Position numbers and translations under genes: made by a program
NCBI RefSeq assembly: GCF_014836755.1
Contig: NZ_JACSQF010000007.1
Location: forward strand, 79,530-143,529
From: Oerskovia merdavium
Lineage (GTDB): Bacteria; Actinomycetota; Actinomycetes; Actinomycetales; Cellulomonadaceae
Direction: 5' to 3'
Length of the DNA: 64,000 bases
Part shown: piece by piece, positions 1 to 10,223 of the stretch
Numbering within the stretch: position 1 is the first letter of the stretch
Layout: every line of letters begins with the position of its first letter
Notes under the pieces: model-generated
Told to the model about the DNA's origin: nothing
The model's input: only the letters and a program-made list of their open reading frames with translations
Databases searched by the model: none

Positions 1-1462
1 TCGTGGGGCGGTTGCCCGAGAACACGCGAGCGCTCACGAGGTCCTCCGCGGTGCCCTCGGCCCGGACCTCGTCGGCGGTCTTGCCGAACGCGAGCGCCTT
101 GGTCTGCGCGAAGAAGTTCGCGAGGAACAGCGAGTGGACGTCGACGGGCTCGTCGCCCGCCGCGGTGTCGGCCAGCGGGTGCGCGGGGTTGGCCACGGCG
201 ATGAAGTCGGCGGGGACCAGGCGCGTGCCCTGGTGGATGAGCTGGTAGAACGCGTGCTGCCCGTTGGTGCCCGGCTCGCCCCAGAAGACCTCGCCGGTCT
301 CGGTCGTGACCGGCGACCCGTCCCAGCGCACGGACTTGCCGTTGGACTCCATGGTCAGCTGCTGCAGGTACGCCGGGAAGCGGTGCAGGTACTGCGCGTA
401 GGGGAGCACCGCGTGCGTGTGGGCCCCGAGGAAGTTGACGTTCCACACGTTGAGCAGGCCCATGAGCGCGGGCACGTTCTGCTCGATCGGGGTGGTGCGG
501 AAGTGCTCGTCGATCGCGTGGAAGCCCGTGAGGAACTCCTCGAAGCGTGCCGGGCCGATCGCGATCGCGAGCGACGTCCCGATCGCCGAGTCGACCGAGT
601 AGCGGCCACCGACCCAGTCCCAGAACCCGAACGCGTTGGCGGGGTCGATCCCGAACGCGGCGACCTTGTCGAGGGCCGTGGAGACCGCGACGAAGTGCTT
701 GCCGACCGCGGCGGTCCGGGCCTCGTCCGAGTCCTCGAGGGCGCCGACGGCCGCGAGCTCGGTCCACAGCCAGTCGCGCGCGAGGCGCGCGTTCGTCAGG
801 GTCTCGAGCGTCCCGAACGTCTTGGACGCGACGATGAACAGGGTGGTGCGCGGGTCGAGGCCCGCGGTCTTCTCGGCGACGTCGGTCGGGTCGATGTTGG
901 ACACGAACCGGACGTCGAGGTCCTCGGCCTTGTAGGGCAGGAGGGCCTCGTAGGCCATGACGGGGCCCAGGTCCGAGCCGCCGATGCCGATGTTCACGAC
1001 CGTGCGCACGCGCTCGCCCGTGACGCCGGTCCACTCGCCCGAGCGGACCTTCTCCGCGAACGCGTAGACCTTGGCGAGCTCGGTGTGCACGTCGGCGTCG
1101 ACGTCCTGGCCGTCGACCGTCAGCTCCGGCGAGGCTCCGGACGGCCGCCGCAGCGCGGTGTGCAGCACGGCGCGGTCCTCGGTCACGTTGATGTGGTCGC
1201 CGCGGAACATGGCGTCGCGGCGTCCGGCGAGGTCGACGTCCTGTGCGAGGCGCACGAGGAGCGCGATCGTCTCGTCGGTCACGAGGTTCTTCGACAGGTC
1301 GACATGGAGGTCGGCGGCGTCGAACGTGAGGCGCGCGGCGCGGCCCGGGTCCTGGGCGAACCATGCGCGCAGGTCTGGGTTCAGTGCGGCCTGGTGGGCC
1401 GTGAGGTCGGCCCAGGAGGGAGTGGTGGTGGCGTCGATCGGCGGTGTGCTCGCAGTGCTCAC
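1..1462 (-). CDS. pgi: Glucose-6-phosphate isomerase, C-terminus cut by window edge
   Basis: Cytosolic glycolysis and gluconeogenesis enzyme that interconverts glucose-6-phosphate and fructose-6-phosphate. The reading frame runs from a GTG ([19 protein letters not shown]...) to the edge of the window. About 487 codons are visible, against roughly 550 in the long bacterial family, so about 60 C-terminal residues lie outside. The family signature [19 protein letters not shown] is intact near the visible end and is diagnostic. The start is supported by the purine-rich GGGAGCAGCGAG just upstream and by the normal N-terminal length. It lies downstream of three acetyltransferase genes on the same strand, but a 226-bp gap containing palindromes separates them, so it is probably its own transcription unit. 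There is no sign of damage. Confidence 0.97.
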   Translation of the reverse strand, partial: MSTASTPPIDATTTPSWADLTAHQAALNPDLRAWFAQDPGRAARLTFDAADLHVDLSKNLVTDETIALLVRLAQDVDLAGRRDAMFRGDHINVTEDRAVLHTALRRPSGASPELTVDGQDVDADVHTELAKVYAFAEKVRSGEWTGVTGERVRTVVNIGIGGSDLGPVMAYEALLPYKAEDLDVRFVSNIDPTDVAEKTAGLDPRTTLFIVASKTFGTLETLTNARLARDWLWTELAAVGALEDSDEARTAAVGKHFVAVSTALDKVAAFGIDPANAFGFWDWVGGRYSVDSAIGTSLAIAIGPARFEEFLTGFHAIDEHFRTTPIEQNVPALMGLLNVWNVNFLGAHTHAVLPYAQYLHRFPAYLQQLTMESNGKSVRWDGSPVTTETGEVFWGEPGTNGQHAFYQLIHQGTRLVPADFIAVANPAHPLADTAAGDEPVDVHSLFLANFFAQTKALAFGKTADEVRAEGTAEDLVSARVFSGNRPT

Positions 1463-1603
1463 GATGGTCTCGCTGCTCCCTGGTCGGTGGGGGTCTTCGG
1501 GGGTCGCCCGGGTCTTGGCCGGACCCGACAACCGTAGGCCGCGACCTGCGGGGTTGTCCTGATGGCTCACGGTGCGAGCGGTTGTGAGGTGCGGTGCCGG
1601 ACA

Positions 1604-1635
1604 GTCGGGCGCGCCCGACGGCGGATCGTCCGCCG
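1604..1635. repeat. Two abutting palindromes upstream of pgi
   Basis: A 16-bp perfect palindrome (GTCGGGCGCGCCCGAC, 1604-1619) is followed directly by a short hairpin, GGCGGA-TCG-TCCGCC (1620-1634). They lie between the last acetyltransferase gene and pgi and may end the acetyltransferase transcript. No T-tract follows, so a terminator role is inferred from position only. Confidence 0.35.
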
Positions 1636-1688
1636 GGTGCGCCCGTCGCCGCGCGCCGGCGGCAGGGCCTGCGACGGCCGCAGGATCG

Positions 1689-2906
1689 TCAGTCGAGGCG
1701 CTTCTGCCAGACGGCCGCGACCCCGACGGGCTCGAAGCCGAGCGCGACGTTGATCGCGAGCATGTGCTCGTTCTCCTGGGCGTTCCACGTGTTGATCCGG
1801 CGTTCGCCGGGTCGTCGATCCTCGTAGGCGCGCAGGTTGGCGATCTTGACGAGCATCCCGAGCCGGTGGCCGCGGTGCTCGCGGAGCACGAGCGTGTCCT
1901 CCTGGAACGCGAAGGGCACGTCGGGGACGGGCATCTGCACCACCGAGAAGGCTGCGAGCGTGCCCGTGTGTGCGTGCTCGGCGACCGTGATCAGCACGTG
2001 CTGGTGCCGGCCGGCGAGGTCGCGCAGGTGGCTGCGGACGCGTGCGGCGTCCCAGGGGCTCTCCGCGACGTCGAGGCCCGCGTTGGGGATGTCGGTGCTC
2101 ATGCGCGTCCACAGGACCGCGACCTGGTCCTCCCACACGGTGGGCACCTCGTCCCACCAGGTGTGCAGCCGGTAGTCGTCGTCGGCCGCCTCGGTGGACC
2201 GCGCGTCGAGGGCGTCGAGCAGGGTGGGGTCGACCGGGAGCCGGAGGACCGAGGCGCGCTCGACCTGCTCGAGCGTGAAGCCCCGCCCGAGCGCGAAACG
2301 TGCCGGGCGTGACGCGACGGGCACGCGGCCCGCGCCCGTCGGTGCGTCGAGGGCGTCGGGACCGGGGGAGGGCTCGGGAGAGTGGTTGCTGAAGGTGATG
2401 ACCGTGGTCCGGTCCGCGGCGCGCGCGATCTCCTCGACCCGTGCCAGGAGGGTGTCGCCGATGCCCTGGCCCTCGAGCCCGGGGCGCACCATGAGCGTGA
2501 CGTACGCGAGGTGCGTGTTGCTCACGGTCGCGAGGTTGACGATCGCGGCACCGCCCACGTCGCGGGGGGCCGGGGCGGTGCCCTCGGTGAGCGGGACGTC
2601 GGCACCAGGGGAGGCGTCGGCTGCCGTCCCCGGAGCGCCGCCAGGAGCCTCTCCAGGGAGCGCGACGACCAGGATCTTGCGGTGGTACCCCTGCTGCTGG
2701 AGCGCCCCGTGGATCACGGGCAGGGGAGCCCACCAGTCGGTCCAGCCCCAGGTCGCGAGCTGCACGTCGTGCTCGATCTCGCTGTACGCCTGGTACGCCC
2801 AGATGTCGGGGTGCTCGAGCGTGGGCGGGACGGGAGGGGCGTCGACCGCGCGCCAGGTCGTGCCTGCGGGGGCCGCGGCCCCGGGAGAGGTCTCGGTGCT
2901 CGTCAT
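1689..2906 (-). CDS. Two-domain GNAT acetyltransferase (copy 1)
   Basis: Predicted cytosolic acetyl-CoA-dependent N-acetyltransferase of 405 residues with two GNAT folds in tandem. The N-terminal domain carries [18 protein letters not shown], a Q/RxxGxG/A acetyl-CoA loop. The C-terminal domain carries [18 protein letters not shown] and ends in [18 protein letters not shown]. This is the double-GNAT plan also found in mycothiol synthase, but the sequence is not close enough to call MshD. The start chosen is the ATG of MTSTETSPG, with GGAG just upstream; a longer frame reaches about 3020 but its extra residues look like random GC-rich translation. It is the last of three tandem paralogues, 138 bp after copy 2. 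The substrate cannot be inferred. Confidence 0.85.
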   Translation of the reverse strand: MTSTETSPGAAAPAGTTWRAVDAPPVPPTLEHPDIWAYQAYSEIEHDVQLATWGWTDWWAPLPVIHGALQQQGYHRKILVVALPGEAPGGAPGTAADASPGADVPLTEGTAPAPRDVGGAAIVNLATVSNTHLAYVTLMVRPGLEGQGIGDTLLARVEEIARAADRTTVITFSNHSPEPSPGPDALDAPTGAGRVPVASRPARFALGRGFTLEQVERASVLRLPVDPTLLDALDARSTEAADDDYRLHTWWDEVPTVWEDQVAVLWTRMSTDIPNAGLDVAESPWDAARVRSHLRDLAGRHQHVLITVAEHAHTGTLAAFSVVQMPVPDVPFAFQEDTLVLREHRGHRLGMLVKIANLRAYEDRRPGERRINTWNAQENEHMLAINVALGFEPVGVAAVWQKRLD

Positions 2907-3044
2907 GCGCTCCACTCTCGCGCCCGGGGGCCCGCTCGGGCCAGACAATAACGACACATCGCTCTCCGTCGGGCGGGACGGGCGAGCGGCCGGAGTCAGC
3001 ACGCCGCGCCGCAGCAGCACGCCGCGCCGGCTCCGCTCACCGCC

Positions 3045-4223
3045 TCACGCGAGCCGCAGCTGCCACTCCGCGTCGACGCTCGCGACCTCGAACCCGAGCG
3101 CCTCGTTGATCGCGAGCATGTGCCGGTTCTCCTGCGCGTTCCATGTGTGGATGCGCCGCGACGAGGGCCGCACGCGCGCGAGCTCGTCGAGCACCGCGAT
3201 CTTGACGAGCGTCCCGAGCCGGTGGCCGCGGTGCTCGCGCAGCACCAGGGTGTCCTCCTGCATGACGACCTGGGGCCGGTCGTGCGGGTAGGAGACCATC
3301 GAGAACCCGGCGAGCCGTCCGGTCGCGACGTGCTCGGCGACCGCGATGAGATACCCCTGCCCTCGGTCGGCGAACGACCGGGAGGCCGCGCGGACGCGGT
3401 CCGCGTCCCACGGGTCCTCCTCGAGGTCGAGCCCGCCCGAGGGGGCGTCGGTGCTCATGCGGGTCTCGAGCACGGCGAACTCGTCGATCCAGTCCTCCGG
3501 GACCGTGTCCTGCCAGAGGCGGACCCGGTACCGGTCGGCGGCGGCAGCACGGGCAGCCTCGCGCAACCGGGCCACGACGTCCTGGCGAGGAGGCAGCGAG
3601 ATCGCCGAGTGCCGCATGACCTGCTCGAGCGAGAACCCGCGAGAGAGCGCGAAGCGGGTGCCCGGGTCGTCGAGCGGGACGCGTCCGCTCCCGGTCGGCG
3701 ACTCGAGCGCGCCGGGCCCCGCAGGGGGTTCGGGCGAGTGCGACGAGTCCGACAGGATCACGGTGCGTCCGGCCTCGCGCGCGATGCGCAGGCCCTCCTC
3801 CCAGAGCGCTGTACCCACGCCTTGGCCACGGTGGTCGGGGTCGACCCCGGCGTACACGATCGCGACGTGCGTGTTCCCCTTCTGGGGAAGGCCCACCATG
3901 CCGCGCCCGACGACGTCGCTCGCCGCCGGGGTCCGGTCCGGTTCGCCGCCACGGGCGCCGTGGGCTACCGCGACGAGCCGGACGGTCTTCTTGTACTCCT
4001 GCTGGGCCGTCATGCTGACGAGCGTGGTCGCGGCGTCCAGCGCGAGGTCGGTGTGCCCGTGGATCTCCCGGTCGACGGCCTCTCCCACACGGACGGTGCC
4101 GTGCACGCCCCACGCCTCGGGTGCGTCGAGCGAGTCCGGGACCGGCACGCGCAGGACGCGCCACGCCGTCGGGCCGGAGACCTGGTCCTCCGCAGGGGCC
4201 GCGGTCTGCGACGGGCCGCTCAC
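3045..4223 (-). CDS. Two-domain GNAT acetyltransferase (copy 2)
   Basis: A 392-residue paralogue of its neighbours with the same double-GNAT layout. The N-terminal domain has VDPDHRGQGVGTALWEEGL and the C-terminal domain has [20 protein letters not shown], followed by RIHTWNAQENRHMLAINEALGF. Its GTG start overlaps the stop of copy 3 (GTGA), so the two are almost certainly co-translated. Conservation of the TWNAQEN...MLAIN block across all three copies suggests that this segment, where GNAT enzymes bind the acceptor, is functionally fixed. The substrate is unknown. Confidence 0.87.
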   Translation of the reverse strand: MSGPSQTAAPAEDQVSGPTAWRVLRVPVPDSLDAPEAWGVHGTVRVGEAVDREIHGHTDLALDAATTLVSMTAQQEYKKTVRLVAVAHGARGGEPDRTPAASDVVGRGMVGLPQKGNTHVAIVYAGVDPDHRGQGVGTALWEEGLRIAREAGRTVILSDSSHSPEPPAGPGALESPTGSGRVPLDDPGTRFALSRGFSLEQVMRHSAISLPPRQDVVARLREAARAAAADRYRVRLWQDTVPEDWIDEFAVLETRMSTDAPSGGLDLEEDPWDADRVRAASRSFADRGQGYLIAVAEHVATGRLAGFSMVSYPHDRPQVVMQEDTLVLREHRGHRLGTLVKIAVLDELARVRPSSRRIHTWNAQENRHMLAINEALGFEVASVDAEWQLRLA

Positions 4224-5353
4224 GCGCCCACCCGCTTCTGCCAGCCCGCGTAACCGCCGGCAGGTGTGAAGCCCAGGTCGATGTTGATCGCGAGCATGTG
4301 GTCGTTCTCCTCGGCGTTCCAGGTGTGGATACGTTCGGTCGCGGGCCGGCGCACGGCGAGCTCGTCGAGGTTCACGACCTTGACGAGCATCCCGAGGCGG
4401 TAGCCGCGGTGTTCGCGCAGCACCAGGGTGTCCTCCTGGAACGCGAAGGCGGGGCGGTCCTTGGGGTAGGCGAAGACCGAGAACGCGGCGAGCGTGCCGG
4501 TCGGGACGTGCTCGGCGACCGTCATGAGCAGCCCGTGCCCCTTGCCGAGCAGCTCGTCGACCCAGACGCCCACGCGCTGCGCGTCCCACGGGTCCTCGCG
4601 GAAGTCGATGTCGCCCACCGGGGCGTCGGTGCTCATGCGCGTGAACAGCGTCCCGACCTGCTCGCGCCGGTCCGGGGGGACGTCGTCCTCCCACACGAGC
4701 GTGCGGTAGTCGGGCCCGGCGGCCTGGACGGCCCGCGTGCGCAGGCCGTCCAGCAGGGTGGGGTCGACCGGCAGCGCCAGGATCGAGTGGCGCTCGACCT
4801 GCTCGAGCGCGTAGCCCTTGCGTGCGACGAAGCGCGGCCCGGGGGCGTCGGCAGGGACGCGCCCGGCGCCCGTGCGCGCCTCGAGGGCCCCTGGTCCGGG
4901 CGGCGGCTCGGCGCCGTGCTGGGTGTCCGTGAACAGGACGGTCCGGCCCGCGTCGACGAGGATCTTCTCGCCCGTCTCCCACAGGGCTGTCCCCAGCCCC
5001 TGCCGACGGGCTGCCGGCCGGACCTGCACGGACAGCTCGCCCAAGTGGGTGTTGCTGCTGGTCGGCAGTGCGAGTGCCAGGTGGCCGAGCACGTCCTGCG
5101 GTCGCGGGGTCTCGGGTGCGTCCGCGCGGACGGCGACGAAGCGCTGCTTGGTCGTGTACTGCTGGCTGTCCATCCCGGCAAGGATGTCGCGTGCCTCGTC
5201 GGCGAGGTCGTCGTAGCCGTGGATCTCTGTCGTGACCTCGGCCTCGACCTGGGCGATGCCCTGGTACGCCCAGGCGTCGGGGGAGTCGAGGCTCGGGGGG
5301 TGCGGTGCCTCGAGGACCCGCCAGGTCGTCGTCGACTCGGTCGGTGGGCTCAT
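4220..5353 (-). CDS. Two-domain GNAT acetyltransferase (copy 3)
   Basis: First gene of the tandem acetyltransferase set, 377 residues from the chosen ATG (MSPPTESTTTWRVLEAP). An upstream in-frame ATG 36 bp earlier lacks a ribosome site and adds residues absent from the paralogues. It has two GNAT domains: N-terminal VRPAARRQGLGTALWETGEK and C-terminal [18 protein letters not shown] with HTWNAEENDHMLAINIDLGF. It heads the probable operon with copies 2 and 1. All three copies begin with a similar WR(V/A)...P...D.WA/G motif, so they arose by duplication. The acceptor is unknown. Confidence 0.85.
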   Translation of the reverse strand: MSPPTESTTTWRVLEAPHPPSLDSPDAWAYQGIAQVEAEVTTEIHGYDDLADEARDILAGMDSQQYTTKQRFVAVRADAPETPRPQDVLGHLALALPTSSNTHLGELSVQVRPAARRQGLGTALWETGEKILVDAGRTVLFTDTQHGAEPPPGPGALEARTGAGRVPADAPGPRFVARKGYALEQVERHSILALPVDPTLLDGLRTRAVQAAGPDYRTLVWEDDVPPDRREQVGTLFTRMSTDAPVGDIDFREDPWDAQRVGVWVDELLGKGHGLLMTVAEHVPTGTLAAFSVFAYPKDRPAFAFQEDTLVLREHRGYRLGMLVKVVNLDELAVRRPATERIHTWNAEENDHMLAINIDLGFTPAGGYAGWQKRVGA

Positions 5354-5421
5354 GGTCCCAGCGTGCTCCGCGGAGAGCGAGCGGTCCATGGTTTTTCTGG
5401 GTGCGCCCGCGTCGTCGGACG

Positions 5422-5460
5422 CCGGAAGGCCCGGCCCTCCGAGGGTGCCGGGCCTTCCGG
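5422..5460. terminator. Strong hairpin after the GlsB-like gene
   Basis: A perfect 13-bp stem, CCGGAAGGCCCGG / CCGGGCCTTCCGG, with a 13-nt loop, 44 nt past the stop of the leftward GlsB-like gene and ahead of the GNAT operon. It has no U-run, as is common for actinobacterial terminators. Confidence 0.65.
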
Positions 5461-5503
5461 GATGCTGCGGGGAGCCGTCAGGTGCCCGACGGCGGAGCGA
5501 GGG

Positions 5504-5770
5504 TCAGGCCCTCGACCTGCGGCCCGAGATCAGACCCCAGACGAGCAGCACGACGAGCGATCCGATGAAGGCCCAGAACCACGTCGAGAAGGACCAGAAC
5601 TCCTGGTTGGGGTCGGAACCGAACGCCCGGCCGATGAACCCGCCGACGAACGCCCCGACGACACCGACGACCAGTGTCACCACCCAGCCTCCGCTGGCCT
5701 TGCCGGGCATGATCGCACGAGCGATGGCTCCCATGATCAGACCGATGACGATCCAGGACAGAAACCACAT
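5504..5770 (-). CDS. GlsB/YeaQ/YmgE-family small membrane protein
   Basis: An 88-residue protein with three hydrophobic membrane segments (FLSWIVIGLIMGAIARAIM, VVTLVVGVVGAFVGGFIG, FWAFIGSLVVLLVWGLI) and the family landmark MPGKASGG after the first segment. This is the 'transglycosylase-associated' or GlsB stress-response family of the inner membrane, whose biochemical role is unknown. The ATG was chosen over a GTG two codons upstream because GGAG lies 5 nt before the ATG but abuts the GTG. It is a single gene with a strong hairpin after its stop. Confidence 0.88.
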   Translation of the reverse strand: MWFLSWIVIGLIMGAIARAIMPGKASGGWVVTLVVGVVGAFVGGFIGRAFGSDPNQEFWSFSTWFWAFIGSLVVLLVWGLISGRRSRA

Positions 5771-5985
5771 AGTCACTCCGTTCGTCCGGGCGACGACCCG
5801 GACGGTGCGAGTCCGGCCGGGAGCGTCGGTTCCTGCTCACCGTGGCACGGTTGGGCGGTGCTCGCACGCCCAAAGGCGACATTCGCCGCAGAGGCGCTCT
5901 GCGCCGTCGGGCCGTGACGACCGGTCCCGCGCGGGTCGGGAGCCGCCTACGCTGGGGTGGTCCGACGTCGGGAAGGGAAGTGACC

Positions 5986-7814
<1,829 letters not shown>

Positions 7815-7817
7815 TCA

Positions 7818-7848
7818 AGTATATGCAGACGATTGCATATTCATGCAA
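7818..7848 (-). promoter_or_regulatory. argG promoter overlapped by ARG-box-like repeats
   Basis: Read on the minus strand, TATACT (7823-7818) is a near-ideal -10, with the GTG start 6 nt further on. Upstream are two interlocking inverted repeats built from TGCAT half-sites: TATGCA-N6-TGCATA (7822-7839) and TTGCAT-N4-ATGCAA (7833-7848). TGCAT-type half-sites are typical of actinobacterial ArgR operators. The overlap with the promoter implies repression. ArgR binding itself is inferred. Confidence 0.65.
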
Positions 7849-7863
7849 TCGGAACGGCGAGAA

Positions 7864-7910
7864 GGCCCGTCCGAGGCCGCCTGCTGATCCAGGCGGGCTC
7901 CGGACGGGCC
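7864..7910 (-). terminator. Terminator hairpin after LPMO gene 1
   Basis: A perfect 10-bp stem GGCCCGTCCG / CGGACGGGCC with a second inner pairing (GCCGCCTG / CAGGCGGG-like), 56 nt beyond the stop of the leftward LPMO gene and before the argG promoter. Confidence 0.7.
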
Positions 7911-7965
7911 CTCGTGATGCTCCCGCCGCCACGTTCTCCAGCGCGTCGACGGGACGATCGTCACC

Positions 7966-8736
7966 TCAGCAGGCGCCGAGGTTCTTCCACACGCCCCACT
8001 GGCCGCTCGTGCCCGGGTTCTCGCCCGTGGTCCACCACTTGGCCTCGTACCTCGTGTTGTCGTACGAGACCCGGGCGCCGCCCGTGTAGACCGACCCCGC
8101 CGACCAGGCCGGGTCCGTGCACGTGCCGTTGCCGGTCGTGCCGCCGGTGCTTCCGGTCGGGTCGCCGCCCGTGGGGTTGCCGCCGGTCGGGTCGCCGCCG
8201 GTCGGGTTGCCCGTGGGGTCGCCGCCGACGGTGATGTCGACGCAGTTGTAGAACGCGTTGACGGTGTTGGACACGTTCCACCGGGCGAGCACCGTGTGGT
8301 TGCCCGCAGGCAGGTTCGTCAGGGTGTGCGAGATGTTGCTCGGAGGCTGCGCGCCGCCCTGGCTGAACGTCTGGTGGAGCTTGCCGTCGACGAAGTACTC
8401 CCACGTGCTCGTGTTGTGGGCCGCCGTGAGCTTCCACTGGAACGTCACCGTCGAGCCGACGCTCTTGCGGGGCCAGGCCTTGCTGTTGTCGTCGAGGACG
8501 GTGAACCCGCTGCCGCCCGAGCACTGCATCGACCCCTTGGGTGCCTCGACGCTCTGCGGCTCGTACTGCACCCCTCCGCAGCTGAAGGACACCGCGCCCG
8601 TCGCGCAGTTGTCCTGCCGGCTGGGCGGGGACGTGATCCACCCGTGCGCCGAGGCGCTCGGTGCCACGACGATCGGGGCCGCGATCGCGGCCACCCCGAG
8701 GACGGCGGCGATCATCGCCGCGCGTAGTCGTCTCAT
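7966..8736 (-). CDS. Secreted AA10 lytic polysaccharide monooxygenase with CBM5/12 (LPMO 1)
   Basis: A copper-dependent oxidase that breaks glycosidic bonds in crystalline polysaccharide outside the cell. The 256-residue precursor has a signal peptide (1-30, ending SASA) and then His31, which becomes the N-terminal copper ligand. The second histidine of the brace is His107 in WKLTAAHNTSTWEYF, and the axial Phe162 is in NAFYNC. The catalytic domain (about 140 residues, QYEPQSVE motif) is of the small chitin-active type known from Jonesia JdLPMO10A. A Gly/Pro/Thr/Asp linker (about 171-205) leads to a CBM5/12 chitin-binding module (YEAKWWTTGENPGTSGQW). The ATG at MRRLRAA was chosen because the paralogue shares it and GAGAAG precedes it. 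Chitin as substrate is inferred from similarity. Confidence 0.93.
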   Translation of the reverse strand: MRRLRAAMIAAVLGVAAIAAPIVVAPSASAHGWITSPPSRQDNCATGAVSFSCGGVQYEPQSVEAPKGSMQCSGGSGFTVLDDNSKAWPRKSVGSTVTFQWKLTAAHNTSTWEYFVDGKLHQTFSQGGAQPPSNISHTLTNLPAGNHTVLARWNVSNTVNAFYNCVDITVGGDPTGNPTGGDPTGGNPTGGDPTGSTGGTTGNGTCTDPAWSAGSVYTGGARVSYDNTRYEAKWWTTGENPGTSGQWGVWKNLGAC

Positions 8737-8814
8737 GTTTCTCTTCTCGCTCTCCATGGAAGTCGGTAGGCCCCATTGCCGGGCGACCTACTCATGTCGA
8801 ATCGGACATCTTCG

Positions 8815-8872
8815 ACGCTAAGGAAAGAAACAGGCAGGCACAATCCGGTAAAGCACGTAGGGGGTCCTACGT
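8815..8872 (-). promoter_or_regulatory. LPMO 1 promoter with upstream inverted repeat
   Basis: On the minus strand, TTGTGC (8843-8838) and TAGCGT (8820-8815) are separated by 17 bp, giving a leader of about 70 nt. Immediately upstream lies an inverted repeat, ACGTAGG-N4-CCTACGT (8855-8872). Its inner arm belongs to the motif CTACGTGCTTTACC, which has a close counterpart upstream of the LPMO 2 promoter. A regulator site is inferred. Confidence 0.55.
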
Positions 8873-8886
8873 ATCGGGCGCGCACA

Positions 8887-8930
8887 GAAATGGCGCCGTG
8901 CCAGGAGAATTCCCGCCCGGGCGCCATTTC
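8887..8930. terminator. Hairpin between the two LPMO genes
   Basis: A perfect 11-bp inverted repeat, GAAATGGCGCC / GGCGCCATTTC, 48 nt after the LPMO 2 stop, with A/T-rich ends that give a short U-run on the leftward transcript. It probably ends the LPMO 2 transcript, which would make the two LPMO genes separate units. Confidence 0.65.
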
Positions 8931-8978
8931 CGCGCGCTTCGTGCACGGTACCTCACGCCCTCACGGGCGCATCGAGCG

Positions 8979-9779
8979 TCAGCAGGCGCCGAGGCTCTTC
9001 CAGGGGCCCCACTGCGCGCCCGCGCTGGGAGCCTCGCCCTTGGTCCACCACTTGGCCTCGTAGACCTGGCCGTCGAGCGACACCTTGGTGCCGCCCGTGT
9101 AGACGGCGTTGGTGTCCCAGGCCGCGTCGGCGCACTGGCCGGGCGTGCCGCCCGTGGTGCCGCCGGTCGTCCCGCCGGTCGTGCCGGTCTCGCCGCCGGT
9201 CGTGCCGGTCTCGCCGCCGGTGGTGCCGGTCTCGCCGCCCGTCGTGCCCCCCGTGGTCCCGCCACCCTCGACCGTGATGTCGATGCAGTTGTAGAACGAG
9301 TTGACCGTGTCGGCCACGTTCCAGCGCGCGAGGATCGTGTGGTTGCCGGCAGGCAGGTTCGTCAGGGTGTGCGAGATGTCCTTGGGCGGCTGCGCGCCAC
9401 CCTGGTCGTACGTCTGGTGCAGCTTGCCGTCGACGAAGTACTCCCACGTGCTCGTCGCGTGGTTCGCGGTGAGCTTCCACTGGATCTTGACCGACGAGCC
9501 GACCGTCGTGCGCGGCCAGGGCTTGCTGTTGTCGTCGAGGATCGTGTAGCTGCTGCCGCCGCTGCAGGTCGTGCCGCCGTGCGGGGCCTCGACGCTCTGC
9601 GGCTCGTACTTCAGGGTGCCGCAGTCGAAGGACACGGCGCCGGTCGCGCAGTTGTCCTGACGGCTCGGCGGGGACGTGACCCAGCCGTGGGCGGAGGCGG
9701 CGGGCGCCAGCACCACGGGGGCGACGATGGCGGTCGCGCCGAGAACGGCGGTGATGAACGCCGCGCGAAGTCGTCTCAT
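8979..9779 (-). CDS. Secreted AA10 lytic polysaccharide monooxygenase with CBM5/12 (LPMO 2)
   Basis: Paralogue of LPMO 1 with the same plan in 266 residues: signal peptide 1-30 (ending AASA), copper ligand His31, second ligand His107 in WKLTANHATSTWEYF, axial Phe162, and a C-terminal CBM5/12 (YEAKWWTKGEAPSAGAQWGPW). The linker differs completely, being built from three GGETGTT repeats flanked by GGTT units, whereas LPMO 1 uses Asp/Pro-rich GGDPTGNP units. The catalytic domains have diverged at surface positions such as GSMQ versus GTTC while the active site is fixed. The start is the ATG shared with the paralogue; another ATG lies two codons upstream. Extracellular chitin oxidation is the likely role. 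Confidence 0.93.
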   Translation of the reverse strand: MRRLRAAFITAVLGATAIVAPVVLAPAASAHGWVTSPPSRQDNCATGAVSFDCGTLKYEPQSVEAPHGGTTCSGGSSYTILDDNSKPWPRTTVGSSVKIQWKLTANHATSTWEYFVDGKLHQTYDQGGAQPPKDISHTLTNLPAGNHTILARWNVADTVNSFYNCIDITVEGGGTTGGTTGGETGTTGGETGTTGGETGTTGGTTGGTTGGTPGQCADAAWDTNAVYTGGTKVSLDGQVYEAKWWTKGEAPSAGAQWGPWKSLGAC

Positions 9780-10223
9780 GTGCATCTCGCTTTCATTGTG
9801 GTGGACGGCGAGACGCAGGGCCTCGGTCCACCTCGACCAGAACGCTGCGACGGTAGGTCAGCGGTCGTCGCGTCTTCAAATGGTCGACAGGGGTAGGGGA
9901 AATCACGTAGTCGCGCCGTCGTGGTGCGTGGAACGGCTACCTGGTGCGGATCGGGAGCGAGGATTCCAGGGGCGTGCGATGCCCGTGAGATCGTTTCGAC
10001 GATCAATCGTGTGGAGAACACCTAGATGACCGGAACGTCCGATCTTGGACAAGCGCCGCGTCGGCAGGTCGGCGGGACCGGGTCTCCGGCGTGACGTCAC
10101 GGCCGCGGGAGAGGTCCGCCGGCCGCCTCGGGCGAGCGCCGCCGTCGGGCGGGGGACGAAAGTCCCTGCCCCCAGGGACCGTCGTCCGTGGCCCGGGAGG
10201 CGCGCAGCCGGGAGGCTGGGAGC
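9780..10223. other. Gene-free divergent region (LPMO 2 / flavodoxin-like gene)
   Basis: About 440 bp without a convincing gene. It holds the LPMO 2 promoter (TTGAAG 9879-9874, 18-bp spacer, TACCGT 9855-9850 on the minus strand) and the motif CTACGTGATTTCCCC (9910-9896, minus strand), which resembles one upstream of LPMO 1. I see nothing identifiable in the rest. The rightward gene starts behind GGAGG at the far end. Confidence 0.6.
9850..9910 (-). promoter_or_regulatory. LPMO 2 promoter and shared upstream motif
   Basis: TTGAAG and TACCGT hexamers with an 18-bp spacer predict a transcript start about 64 nt before the gene. The upstream CTACGTGATTTCC matches LPMO 1's CTACGTGCTTTACC at 11 of 13 positions but sits further from the -35 (16 bp rather than 3 bp). 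Confidence 0.5.

Noticed and set aside
134..1537. A 467-codon plus-strand frame opposite pgi
   Set aside because: It is the shadow of pgi, whose signature is intact on the minus strand; the frame is Arg/Val/Asp-rich and shows no family.
9826..9846. DasR (dre)-like site near LPMO 2
   Set aside because: TGGTCGAGGTGGACC only loosely resembles the TGGTCTAGACCA dyad and lacks the symmetric centre, so chitin control by a DasR homologue is not supported here.
9776..10021. An 81-codon minus-strand frame upstream of LPMO 2
   Set aside because: It overlaps the predicted promoter and leader, and its translation has no hydrophobic or conserved pattern.
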